Of a stretch of DNA of 64,000 bases, positions 46,370 through 54,467 are shown one piece after another. Within the stretch, counting starts at the first letter, position 1, and every line of letters starts with the position of its first letter. This stretch comes from Levilactobacillus lanxiensis (GTDB lineage Bacteria; Bacillota; Bacilli; Lactobacillales; Lactobacillaceae). Position numbers and translations under genes: made by a program. The DNA lies in assembly GCF_016861655.1 (NCBI RefSeq), contig NZ_BOLN01000004.1, positions 186,001 to 250,000 on the forward strand. Direction: 5' to 3'. The notes beneath the pieces are model-generated. The model worked only from the letters and a program-made list of their open reading frames with translations, was not told where the DNA came from and did not search any database.

Positions 46370-46410
46370 CGCATAAGGAAACGTAAAAATTGAGTTAGGA
46401 AGTTTAATTC

Positions 46411-47496
46411 ATGGATAATTCTTACAAAATTAAAGTACAACACGTTACGAAGGAATACGATCTGTACAAGAGCCAAGCGGAAAAACTGCGCGCGTTCTTC
46501 TCACTGAGTAACTCCACCGTGCCACATTTCTGGTCATTGATGGGCATCTCCCTGGAAGTAAAGCCGGGCGAAACCCTGGGCCTGATTGGGGTCAACGGTT
46601 CCGGAAAGTCGACGCTGTCCAACATCATTTCTGGCATCATTCCCCAAACGACGGGGACGGTCGATGTTCGCGGGGATACCTCAATCATCGCCATCGGTGC
46701 CGGCTTACGGGGGAACCTGACCGGATTGGAAAACATTCGGTTGAAGGCCTTGATGCAGGGGCTGACTAATCCCGAAATTGATGCGTTAATGGATGACATC
46801 GTGTCCTTCGCTGATATTGGTGATTTCTTATACCAACCAGTTAAGAGTTACTCTTCTGGGATGAAGTCACGGCTGGGCTTTTCTATTGCCGTGCACGTGA
46901 ACCCAGACATCTTGATCATTGATGAAGCGTTGTCCGTTGGGGATGATACCTTCTACCAAAAGTGTGTGGACAAGATTTCTGAGTTTAAAGACGAGGGTAA
47001 GACCATCGTCTTCGTCAGTCACTCCCTGAAGCAAGTGGAAATTCTGTGTGACCGCGTCGCTTGGATTCACTACGGGACGCTCAAGGAAATTGGTGCGACC
47101 GCTGATGTGGTCAAGCACTACCGCGAATTCACCAAGTGGTTCAAGGGTCAGACCAAGAAGGAAAAGAAGCACTTCCAACGTCAAATGAAGACCAACCAAA
47201 AGTCCTTTGATATTGACGCTTACCAGAAACAGGTCACCGAAGAACGTCAAGCGGCGGCACCAGATGATCCAAACGTGGCAGCCGAGGTCAAGAAGGACTT
47301 CTATGGCTCAGTCATCAGTGAAAAGATGAGCTGGGGCAATCGCCTCTTAACCTTCGGGGTTGCCATCGTCTTTGTCCTGGCGTGCCTGGTCAACGTTTCG
47401 GGTCACTCAGTGAGTGAAGTCCTGCAAAACCCAGGGAGCATTGTGCACCCAGAAACGGTGCTTCACGATTCAAACAAAACAACAAATGTGAAATAA
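46411..47496 (+). CDS. tagH: Teichoic acid export ATP-binding protein TagH
   Basis: The 361-residue protein has an ATPase domain with Walker A GVNGSGKST (about 59-67), the polysaccharide-exporter-type insertion RGDTSIIAIGAGLRGNLTG, signature YSSGMKSRL, Walker B ILIIDEALSVGD and switch SHSLKQVE. A C-terminal extension carries basic helices and one transmembrane segment (LLTFGVAIVFVLACLVNV, about 310-327) with a short outer tail, as in other TagH proteins. Its permease TagG is not adjacent here. It powers export of wall teichoic acid. Confidence 0.92.
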   Translation: MDNSYKIKVQHVTKEYDLYKSQAEKLRAFFSLSNSTVPHFWSLMGISLEVKPGETLGLIGVNGSGKSTLSNIISGIIPQTTGTVDVRGDTSIIAIGAGLRGNLTGLENIRLKALMQGLTNPEIDALMDDIVSFADIGDFLYQPVKSYSSGMKSRLGFSIAVHVNPDILIIDEALSVGDDTFYQKCVDKISEFKDEGKTIVFVSHSLKQVEILCDRVAWIHYGTLKEIGATADVVKHYREFTKWFKGQTKKEKKHFQRQMKTNQKSFDIDAYQKQVTEERQAAAPDDPNVAAEVKKDFYGSVISEKMSWGNRLLTFGVAIVFVLACLVNVSGHSVSEVLQNPGSIVHPETVLHDSNKTTNVK

Positions 47497-47633
47497 ATTA
47501 GAGAATAATAAGAATACAGATAGATTTTTATTATTTTTCGTGGTATCTTTAAGTTACCATTTATTTACCCCTTTATTTGATTTCCCAATGAACCGAATAA
47601 AGGTTTATCTCTCATTTGGTGAAGACTAAATGG

Positions 47634-47666
47634 CGGGGACGAGAAGAAATTCTCGGTCTCTTTTTG
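47634..47666 (+). terminator. tagH-region terminator
   Basis: GGGGACGAGAA-GAAA-TTCTCGGTCTC with a G-U pair is followed by five T. Confidence 0.8.
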
Positions 47667-47699
47667 TAGAGTGCGGAGCGAGCCGTTTAGACTCTGAGC

Positions 47700-48118
47700 A
47701 TTAACGTGGCAAAGGGAATATCCCCGAACTTGGGATATTTTCTTTGCCGGGTTAAGCGCAGGAGTCTGGCTCGCGTAGCACGTTTCGGAAGCTGCCAGTA
47801 TCGGGATAGTTCCGTGGAGAACCAAGCAAACGACCTAAAGTTAAGATAAGATTTAAGGGATATCTCCGGGTTTGGGTCGTTTCCGTTACGGTGTTAAGCG
47901 GAACCAGTTGCCCCGCGTAGCACGTTTCAGAAGCTGCCAGTACCGGGATAGTTCCGCGAGGAGCCAAGCAAACAATCTAAAACAAGATAAGATCTAAGGA
48001 CTATGCCAGGCTTGGGTCATTGCTTAGTCGGGGTTAAGCGCAGGGACCTGCCCCGCGTAGCACGTTTCGGAAGTTGCCAGTATCGGGATAGTTCCGCGAG
48101 GAGCCAAGCAAAACTTAA
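47700..48118 (+). repeat. Tandem array of three ~140-bp structured units (family C)
   Basis: Three conserved cores begin with GTTAAGCG at 47751, 47893 and 48033 (spacings 142 and 140). Each contains CGCGTAGCACGTTTC, GAAGCTGCCAGTA (GTTGCC in unit 3), CGGGATAGTTCCG and ends with GCCAAGCAAA or ACCAAGCAAA. The links between cores differ in sequence but form hairpins: 47708-47724 with 47732-47748, and 47828-47839 with 47871-47882. No ORF with start signals spans the array. The rest of the gap to 48287 shows a T-rich hairpin at about 48136-48172 (possible terminator). Confidence 0.8.
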
Positions 48119-48286
48119 ACCAAATAACGTTAATTAAGAGCTACCAATTACAAGGTGGCTCTTTTCTTTTAAAGTGGAATCAAAACGCACTTTAATAAAA
48201 CTCACCAACCCAACCGCGCACAAATTAATACCGTCGCAAAGCACTTGCAGTAAACTAGCCCCAACCAAAAAGGGAAGGCAATCCAC

Positions 48287-48574
48287 ATGAACAAAACTAG
48301 TCGGCGAATTCTCATTGAAATGATCAGCGGTGGTTTAGTCACAGCAATCGCGATGCTACTGTGGGGCGGTTTTGATGCCTGGATTGCTCGGGCAGATGAT
48401 ATCACGCCACTTAGGGTAGACTTTTTTCACATCACCTTTTACCGGGTCACACAGGCGATTGGCCAATTTCACGGTCAAATTTTTCCCGTGAACGCTGGAA
48501 TCCTTCTGGTCATTGGTGCGGTCTTGGTAGTGGGCTTAGTTGAACTCTGGCGCAAGCTGAGCCACGCCAACTAG
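48287..48574 (+). CDS. Small hypothetical membrane protein
   Basis: The 95-residue protein has two hydrophobic segments (about residues 12-30 and 68-88) with a loop that includes ARADDITPLRVDFFHITFYRVTQ between them. I do not recognise a family. ATG 48287 is preceded by AGGGAAGG at a somewhat long spacing. It stands alone downstream of the repeat array, so its reality rests on length, start signal and membrane pattern. Confidence 0.6.
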   Translation: MNKTSRRILIEMISGGLVTAIAMLLWGGFDAWIARADDITPLRVDFFHITFYRVTQAIGQFHGQIFPVNAGILLVIGAVLVVGLVELWRKLSHAN

Positions 48575-48735
48575 CGGCCAAGTTACAGACCATTTTCAAA
48601 TGCGACACAAAATATATTTTTTTAAATAACCGTCAATCCGGTCCAACCCTATGTAGGAGTGGGGAGTAACTGGTGAGCACCCAAACTGATAACGTAAAAT
48701 AATAGTGAAAATCACCAACTATTTTTTGAAAGCTA

Positions 48736-48764
48736 TTGACAGCGCTTACAAAAACCGGTATATT
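48736..48764 (+). promoter_or_regulatory. Consensus promoter with overlapping cre
   Basis: TTGACA (48736-48741), 17 bases, TATATT (48759-48764). TGACAGCGCTTACA (48737-48750) fits the cre consensus TGWNANCGNTNWCA in full and overlaps the -35, a position typical for CcpA repression. Confidence 0.8.
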
Positions 48765-48770
48765 ATATCT

Positions 48771-48855
48771 CGTAAGGTATTAATAATTACCTTCTAATCA
48801 ATTCTCTTTCTCTCTTATGCCGACCACTGCCATTCCCTGGTAGTGGTTTTGTTTT
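48771..48855 (+). ncRNA. Candidate CcpA-controlled small RNA (~85 nt)
   Basis: Between the promoter above and an intrinsic terminator there is no room for a gene: the predicted transcript starts near 48771 and ends in the T-run at 48847-48855. It can fold into a first hairpin AAGGTA/TACCTT (48774-48779 with 48788-48793), an open pyrimidine-rich stretch CTCTTTCTCTCTT (48803-48815), and a 10-bp terminator stem (48823-48832 with 48838-48847) with loop TTCCC. The UC-rich single strand could pair with Shine-Dalgarno sequences. No known RNA family was recognised. Confidence 0.6.
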
Positions 48856-48869
48856 GCCCAAAATCACGG

Positions 48870-48875
48870 TATAAT
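48870..48875 (+). promoter_or_regulatory. -10 of the downstream unknown gene
   Basis: TATAAT with a weak TTTTGT 17 bases upstream, which overlaps the terminator of the candidate small RNA. Confidence 0.5.
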
Positions 48876-48903
48876 AGAAGCATTGTGCGGAGGCGATTTA
48901 AAA

Positions 48904-49212
48904 ATGAAAAGTCACGAAACATTTACACTGATCGAGGAAATTACCCGCCTCGATGGCAGTAAATACATGGAAATCAGCGACATGGTCCAAAATGGCCGGG
49001 CGGAACTAGCGGTGGAGCGCAAGCTGATCAAGCAAGTGCGGATCCTACAGCTAAACATTGCCCACACGCCTCACGTCCAGGCTTACGAAGACTACGTGAA
49101 CGAAAATTACACGATGCCAGAAGAGGCCTTCACTGAATTTCAGGAATGGAAACGCACGCCAGAAATGGAAAAGGAAGTTGCGGCCATTCTCCACGAAAAC
49201 CATATTGGGTAA
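48904..49212 (+). CDS. Hypothetical protein, 102 residues
   Basis: The protein starts at ATG 48904 after GCGGAGGCG. It is acidic and helix-rich: TFTLIEEITRLDGSKYMEISDMVQNG, a middle helix ELAVERKLIKQVRILQL, and the end EMEKEVAAILHENHIG. There is no signal peptide or membrane segment. Its first part might be a small helical DNA- or protein-binding fold, but I recognise no family. A separate promoter and terminator make it a single-gene unit. Confidence 0.7.
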   Translation: MKSHETFTLIEEITRLDGSKYMEISDMVQNGRAELAVERKLIKQVRILQLNIAHTPHVQAYEDYVNENYTMPEEAFTEFQEWKRTPEMEKEVAAILHENHIG

Positions 49213-49233
49213 TTTTTAAATTATCTGTTAGCG

Positions 49234-49268
49234 AACCACGTCCTAGTCAATGAGGATGTGGTTTTTTC
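49234..49268 (+). terminator. Terminator of the 102-residue protein gene
   Basis: AACCACGTCCT pairs with AGGATGTGGTT, followed by TTTTCTTT. Confidence 0.88.
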
Positions 49269-49444
49269 TTTAGACTGGTTTGGGGCTAAATCACGCACGG
49301 AACTGATGATTGCGGGCAGACGATAGTTAGCCAACTTAGCAAACAAAGCCAGCCAACCATGCGGAGCCCAAGCACTCACAAATATGAGACCAACGCTTAG
49401 TGACTGACAGTAGGTACGGGATAGAAAAAATGGATCAGCACGGA

Positions 49445-49637
49445 CAGTCTAAGTGACCAGAGGCGGATCAACCTGCCCAGCTGTGTCGGTGGTCTTGGCT
49501 GGAGTCCTTTTCCAGCCTAGCCCACGGGACGACCTTTGAGACCGCCTTTTGGCTCAAAGTCGAGGTGGAAGCCCGGCCCTCAGGCTGGAACCGGCCCCAT
49601 AGCAGGTCAGGTTGAATCCGCCGCCGGAAACGGACTG
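49445..49637 (-). repeat. Structured intergenic repeat, family A copy 5 (inverted)
   Basis: On the minus strand it reads like copies 1, 2 and 4. The outer stem pairs plus-strand 49462-49482 with 49601-49623 (core AACCT/AGGTT), and the last hairpin is GTGGGCTAGGCTGG with CCAGCCAAGACCAC. The ends GACAGTC and GACTGTC are also inverted. The rest of the gap 49269-49819 shows no gene. Confidence 0.8.
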
Positions 49638-49729
49638 TCATCGACATCCAATCCAGTTAACCACCCATTTAACCCCAAGGAAAAACTAATCGGCCTATCA
49701 GTCTATAAACAAAATGACAATTTGATTGG

Positions 49730-49743
49730 CCACAAAATTGTGG
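49730..49743 (+). promoter_or_regulatory. Palindrome upstream of the haem operon
   Basis: CCACAA-AA-TTGTGG is a 6-2-6 inverted repeat 77 bases before the first NEAT gene, inside a wider ATTGG...CCAAT pair. It does not look like a Fur box. It may be the operator of a haem- or iron-responsive regulator. Confidence 0.4.
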
Positions 49744-49819
49744 TACTCAACCAATAATCGTGCTACTATGAAAGCGGATTCATAAAAGATTTATAGTTTG
49801 TTTTGGGAGGGTTTATTTT

Positions 49820-50551
49820 ATGAAAAAATCTTTAACAATTATGAGTGCCTTATTGATGGTTACCAGTGCGGGTGCCGGCATTTCCTTGAACCAAGTCACA
49901 ACGCCAACTGCGACGGCTCAGGCGGCTGCTTTAAATGCGGCTAAACTGGCAAATGGTAAGTACAGCATCACATACAATCTGTACAAGACCGGGACCACGA
50001 CGGCTTCCGAAGCGGCTGGCTACTTCACCACCGCGACGGTTACGGCTAAGAACCAGAAGACTGCCGTGGCGTTGAAGAGCACGGCGGCCGCTAACCAGTA
50101 CCTGGATGCCGTCACGTTAGGTGGTCAGGCGGCTAAGGTCACGAAGGCGGCAACGGGCAATACATACACGTTTAGCAACGTGAACTTGAAGCAAGACCAA
50201 ACGATTGGCTTCACGGTCGCCGTTCCGGGCATGCCACAAGCCATGAAGGAAACCGCAACGTTGGCTTTTCAAACCAACACGTTGAAGGCCACCACGAAGG
50301 CGAAGGCTAAGAAGACCGTTAAGCTGAGCACCAAGGCAGTCAAAGCCAAGGCCAAGAAGGTTAGTGGCACGACCACCAAGGGCGCCAAGGTGACGGTCAA
50401 GCACAACAAGACCACGTTAGGCAAGGTCACGACCAAGAAGCAGGCCTACACGGTCAAGCTGAAGAAGGCCGTTAAGAAGAGTTGGAAGTTGAAGGTCACC
50501 GCGACTAAAGCCGGTTATAAGACCGTGACCAAGACCGTAACGGTTAAGTAA
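49820..50551 (+). CDS. Secreted NEAT-domain protein with Ig-like tail
   Basis: The 243-residue protein has a signal peptide (about 1-35), one NEAT domain (about 40-155: LANGKYSITYNLYKTG... YFTTATVTAKNQKTAVAL... YLDAVTLGG... FTVAVPGMPQAMKETATLAF) and a very basic Big_6-like Ig module (KVSGTTTKGAKVTV). No LPxTG, so the positive tail may hold it to the wall or it is released as a haemophore. The last NEAT strand lacks the usual Tyr-x-x-x-Tyr; Met residues are at that place. It is first of a six-gene haem locus. Confidence 0.78.
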   Translation: MKKSLTIMSALLMVTSAGAGISLNQVTTPTATAQAAALNAAKLANGKYSITYNLYKTGTTTASEAAGYFTTATVTAKNQKTAVALKSTAAANQYLDAVTLGGQAAKVTKAATGNTYTFSNVNLKQDQTIGFTVAVPGMPQAMKETATLAFQTNTLKATTKAKAKKTVKLSTKAVKAKAKKVSGTTTKGAKVTVKHNKTTLGKVTTKKQAYTVKLKKAVKKSWKLKVTATKAGYKTVTKTVTVK

Positions 50552-50623
50552 GTGGAAAAATCACTACCGGTTTCGGTGGTGATTTTTTGGTTTTATTTAA
50601 AATAAGAAACGGGGGAGCACAAG

Positions 50624-51802
50624 ATGAAACATCTACAGCAATTTTTCCGTGTTATCGCCTGTCTGGTCGTGGGTCTCGTCTTTCTTGGCTGGACCCAAAC
50701 GACGGATGGCCATGCCGCGACGTTAAGCAATGGCCTTTATCAAGTTCCCATGAAAATTATCAAGGCGGACAGTAGCGCCACGTCCGATGCCAATCAGTTC
50801 TTTGGTAAAACGGCCGTGGTTCGCGTGAATCACGCTCAGGTGACGGTTCTGATCACCTCGAATGGCGCCAAGTACATTAAGAAGATGATCGTGGCTGACC
50901 AAGCCGTGACGCTGGTCAAAACGGTGGATCAACAGGCGTTGTATCAATTTAATCTGACGGCCCAGACCAGTCCGCTGACCACGGCCTTTAGCCTGACGAC
51001 GCCGATGGGGGCCATGAAGGAACAGGCCCGCCTGACCCTGAACTGGGCCCAGGCCAAATCCGTCAGCGCAAGTGTCGCGACCACGGACTTAATTGCCCAG
51101 GCCGAAACGTTTGCCAAGGCCAATGCCAGCAGTCAGAGGGCTTCCGTAACCGTGCCGAAGACGACCAAAGCTAAGACCGCCACCTCAACGGCTAAAAAGA
51201 CGACAGCGGCCACCGAATACTGGCGCTACCAAGTCTTACAGGGCAGTAAAATGACCAAGTCCGAGGCCAATCAATACTACACGGATGTGGCGACCGTGAC
51301 GCCGAAGAGCACCGGGTATCAGGTCACGCTCCATGTGAAATACGCCAAGTCCCTGAAGCTCGGGGCCCGGGCGGTCGTGCCTAAGCGCATCAACGGCGCA
51401 CAGCCACAAAACGTGACGTACGGTCAGAGTGGTCGGAACTATACCATGAGTTATACCTTTTCCGTGGCGAAACGGTCCGCGTTGACCCAGAAATTGATTC
51501 CGGGTCGGATTCACGTGACGGTGCCTGCCATGAACATCAGTCAGACGTTCCCGATTCGTTTCCGTTTTGCCCGGAGTGGGGCGGCTGATCAGGCAGCGGC
51601 CGCGACGGTTGCGGCGTTGCCACATACCACCGTGACCGCAGCCAGCGCTAGTGCCAGTCCAACGGCCACGTCGACCGCGACCAAGTCGCATCAGGCAACA
51701 CTGCCACCAACGGGTGAAGCCTCGAACAACTGGGCCGTCCTGGGTCTCGTGGGGTTAGCGCTCGGCGGATTCATTTGGCGAGGAGGTCGCGCGCATGTCT
51801 AA
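50624..51802 (+). CDS. LPPTGE-anchored protein with two NEAT domains
   Basis: The 392-residue protein has a signal peptide ending near GHAA (32), a first NEAT domain (about 35-145, LSNGLYQVPMKIIKADSS... FSLTTPMGAMKEQARLTL), an Ala/Thr/Lys-rich link, a second NEAT domain (about 190-315, YWRYQVLQG... VTVPAMNISQTFPIRFRF) and a sorting signal LPPTGE, hydrophobic helix and basic tail. It would take haem at the wall surface. The next gene overlaps by eight bases. Confidence 0.82.
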   Translation: MKHLQQFFRVIACLVVGLVFLGWTQTTDGHAATLSNGLYQVPMKIIKADSSATSDANQFFGKTAVVRVNHAQVTVLITSNGAKYIKKMIVADQAVTLVKTVDQQALYQFNLTAQTSPLTTAFSLTTPMGAMKEQARLTLNWAQAKSVSASVATTDLIAQAETFAKANASSQRASVTVPKTTKAKTATSTAKKTTAATEYWRYQVLQGSKMTKSEANQYYTDVATVTPKSTGYQVTLHVKYAKSLKLGARAVVPKRINGAQPQNVTYGQSGRNYTMSYTFSVAKRSALTQKLIPGRIHVTVPAMNISQTFPIRFRFARSGAADQAAAATVAALPHTTVTAASASASPTATSTATKSHQATLPPTGEASNNWAVLGLVGLALGGFIWRGGRAHV

Positions 51803-52595
51803 AGGCTTACGCAGTCTCATGCTAGCCATCCTGGTGACTATCGCTGTCTGGTTCCTGCCCACAGCGACAGCGGCCCATGCCCAATCACTGGACTATTCGG
51901 CGCTCAAATACGGGACCAATCAAACCTCGATGGCCAGTGGGTACTTTGTCCATCCGGCCAAGGTGACGGTGAAAAATCACGCCTACGTGGTCACCATGGA
52001 CATTAAAACGGCCAAGAAGTTAACCAGTTGGCCGGTAAAAGTCTTAGAAGTTGATGGGCAATCACCCGAAAATGTCCGCAAGGTCAAGGATTCAGCGGGC
52101 AATTCCCATCTGTATTACAGCTTTACCACCACGAATTTGAAACGTGCGGTAAACGCGAAGCTATCAATCTATGTGCCGGACGTGTACAAGGCCAAGCACC
52201 TGATCACCTTTAAGTTTAAGACGGGGAATTTACCGGCCTTGAATCAACAGACGACCACGACACGGGCGAAGCGGACCCAGTCCAGTGCGGCGGCAAGTTC
52301 CACGGCCAAACCGGCGACCACTAGCGCATCATCGTCGGCAGCCACCGCGTCTAAAGCGTCATCGCAGGCTAAGAGCAGTTCCACGAAAGCAAAGAACCAG
52401 GCTAAGTCATCAGCCAAAGCCAAGTCCAGTCAGTCTACCAGTAGCCAATCGTCCAGCAGTGCCGACAGTCAATCGGCCACTAGTGCGGACCAGCTACCGG
52501 CGCACCAGACCCATTGGGGCGCGCTGATTGGCGGCGTGGTGGCCATCGTTGTCTTAGTCGGTGGCGGCAGTTGGTGGTACTTTGGCCGACACTAG
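51795..52595 (+). CDS. Membrane-anchored NEAT-domain protein
   Basis: The 266-residue protein has a signal peptide (ends near AHAQ, 30), one NEAT domain (about 32-150; LDYSALKYGTNQTSMASGYFVHPAKVTVKNHAYVVTMD... LSIYVPDVYKAKHLITFKF), a long Ser/Ala/Lys-rich stalk and a C-terminal transmembrane helix with a short basic end, without an LPxTG motif. This puts it like IsdC or the S. pyogenes Shp type, next to the membrane, to hand haem to the ABC transporter. Start ATG 51795 overlaps the gene before it. Confidence 0.78.
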   Translation: MSKGLRSLMLAILVTIAVWFLPTATAAHAQSLDYSALKYGTNQTSMASGYFVHPAKVTVKNHAYVVTMDIKTAKKLTSWPVKVLEVDGQSPENVRKVKDSAGNSHLYYSFTTTNLKRAVNAKLSIYVPDVYKAKHLITFKFKTGNLPALNQQTTTTRAKRTQSSAAASSTAKPATTSASSSAATASKASSQAKSSSTKAKNQAKSSAKAKSSQSTSSQSSSSADSQSATSADQLPAHQTHWGALIGGVVAIVVLVGGGSWWYFGRH

Positions 52596-52608
52596 GAGGT
52601 AAGTGCAC

Positions 52609-53502
52609 ATGCAAAATCCAAGAAAAATCGGCCTGATCACGTTGGCCGTTTTGGTGGTGCTGGGCCTCGCCGGTGGCGGCATTGCCTGGCAACAGCAACG
52701 TCAGAAGCAAAGCCAGCCACGCATCGTGGCAACGACGGTCGCTATCGTTCAGATTGCGGACAAACTCCATTTACCCCTGGTGGGCGTGCCAACGACGGCT
52801 AATAAGTTGCCACAACGGTATCGCCAGGTCACCAAGGTGGGGAGCCCGATGAATCCCAGTGTGGAAAAGATTGCGGCGTTGAAACCGACCGTCGTGTATT
52901 CCGTGACGACGTTGGACGACCAATTTGGCAAAGCCTTCAAGGCCCAACACGTGACGCCACACTTTTTAGATTTAACCAGCGTGGGCCATTTACAGAAAAC
53001 GTTGACGCAGCTGGGCAAGCGGTACGACCGCCAGGCGGCTGCGGCGAAGCAAAATAGGCTGATCAATCAAGCCAAACAGCGGGCAACGGCACGCGCGCGT
53101 CACCGGCAACAGCCCCGAGTTTTGGTATTAATGGGACTGCCCGGTGCGTCTTACATGGTGGCCACCAATCGCTCGTACGTGGGGGACCTGGTGCGCCTGG
53201 CCGGAGGGCAAAACGTCTTTACCAGTCGCACACAGGAGTATCAAGCACCTAACGACGAGGCCATTCAGAAGGCGAATCCACAGGTCATTTTACGCCTAGA
53301 GCACGCGATGCCCAGCATGGTGACCCAGCAGTTTAATCACGAATTCAAGAGTAATGCCATGTGGGCGCAGACGGCGGCGGTCAAGTACCACCGCGTCTAT
53401 GACCTACAGGAGCCGACCTTTGACGCGACCGCGAACATGCGGGTCGCCACGGCGCTCAAACAGGTCAGCCAGTGGCTGTATCCGAAGGGGGCGGCCGCAT
53501 GA
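52609..53502 (+). CDS. Haem ABC transporter substrate-binding protein (IsdE-like)
   Basis: The 297-residue class III binding protein has PRIVATTVAIVQIADKLHLPLVGVP, GSPMNPSVEKIAALKPTVVYS (Met81) and VILRLEHAMPSMV (His232), which fit the Met-His haem pair known in IsdE. Unlike IsdE it has no lipobox Cys; the N terminus is a single helix (residues 8-26) with no visible cleavage motif, so it is probably held by that helix. ATG 52609 is nine bases from AGGAGG. The stop overlaps the permease start (ATGA). Confidence 0.82.
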   Translation: MQNPRKIGLITLAVLVVLGLAGGGIAWQQQRQKQSQPRIVATTVAIVQIADKLHLPLVGVPTTANKLPQRYRQVTKVGSPMNPSVEKIAALKPTVVYSVTTLDDQFGKAFKAQHVTPHFLDLTSVGHLQKTLTQLGKRYDRQAAAAKQNRLINQAKQRATARARHRQQPRVLVLMGLPGASYMVATNRSYVGDLVRLAGGQNVFTSRTQEYQAPNDEAIQKANPQVILRLEHAMPSMVTQQFNHEFKSNAMWAQTAAVKYHRVYDLQEPTFDATANMRVATALKQVSQWLYPKGAAA

Positions 53503-54467
53503 CCAAACATGCTGGCTGGTGGTACGGTGGCGTGCTCGCGCTGCTGGTGCTGACCAGCCTGATTGCGCTCATGGCCGGCACGGAATGGCTGGGACTGTCT
53601 CAAGTCACGTGGGCGGTAAGCCATCCGGCCAGCCGCGCCTTCGTGACGATTTTTTCACTCCGACTACCGCGGATTCTGAGCAGTCTCATCTGTGGCGGGA
53701 GTCTGGCGGTTGCCGGTGCACTGTTCCAGGCCGTCTTCCGCAATCCCATTGCCGACCCCAGTATCTTAGGGATTAGCTCCGCTGCCGATTTCTTTAAACT
53801 GGGTGGGGCACTCCTCTTACCCTGGCTACCCGGTCGCAACTGGCTAATGGCGCTGGTCGGTGGGCTGATTGCCCTGACCATCCTGACCAGTGGCCGGGCG
53901 CTGACCGACCCTTACCGATTGATCATCGTGGGGGTGGCGCTCGATGCCACCTTTGTCGGCCTGCAACAGCTGTTGAGCAGTGGGGCCGCTGCGGTGAGCC
54001 ACAGCACGTTTAACGGGTTGACCTGGAGCGATACCGCCACCTTGCTCGGCCTGGGCGTCGTGGGGCTCGTGGCGGCCCTGATACTGGCACCCTGGGCGAA
54101 CTATTTAAAATTAACGGATAGTGCGTTGAAAAATGTGGGCGTGCCGGTCAACGTGCTCCGCTGGACGTTGCTGTTACTGGGGATGTACCTGGCCGTCAGC
54201 GTGACGGCGGTAGTTGGCACGATTCCCTTTGTCGGCATCGTGATCCCCAACGTGGCGCGGCGGCTAGTCGGCCACGATTACCAAACCGTGCTCCCATTCT
54301 CCATGCTCGCGGGGGCCTGGCTGATGCTCGCCGCCGATACGCTGGGACGAACGGTCATCGTGCCCAGCGAGATTTCTGCGGCAACCATGATGGCCGTGAT
54401 CGGTGGGCCATTTGTCATTATTCTCTTACAACGGGGGCGAGGATTTCATGGAATGTCAACACGTTAG
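53499..54467 (+). CDS. Haem ABC transporter permease (FecCD family)
   Basis: The 322-residue protein has about ten hydrophobic helices with the FecCD landmarks: LRLPRILSSLICGGSLAVAGALFQAVFRNPIADPSILGISS and the late GIVIPNVARRLVGHDYQTVLPFS that contacts the ATPase. It forms the membrane channel of the haem importer. The start ATG overlaps the binding-protein stop; the frame from 53472 lacks a site. Its end overlaps the ATPase gene by 20 bases. Confidence 0.9.
   Translation: MTKHAGWWYGGVLALLVLTSLIALMAGTEWLGLSQVTWAVSHPASRAFVTIFSLRLPRILSSLICGGSLAVAGALFQAVFRNPIADPSILGISSAADFFKLGGALLLPWLPGRNWLMALVGGLIALTILTSGRALTDPYRLIIVGVALDATFVGLQQLLSSGAAAVSHSTFNGLTWSDTATLLGLGVVGLVAALILAPWANYLKLTDSALKNVGVPVNVLRWTLLLLGMYLAVSVTAVVGTIPFVGIVIPNVARRLVGHDYQTVLPFSMLAGAWLMLAADTLGRTVIVPSEISAATMMAVIGGPFVIILLQRGRGFHGMSTR

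Noticed and set aside
47565..47967. Minus-strand frames with shared GTIP[IV]LAASETCYA
   Set aside because: The likeness comes from the 140-bp tandem repeat; no Shine-Dalgarno sites and the frames end irregularly.
47700..48118. 140-bp units considered as CRISPR or as tRNA genes
   Set aside because: Repeats are too long, only three, with structured links; no cloverleaf can be drawn and no cas gene is near.
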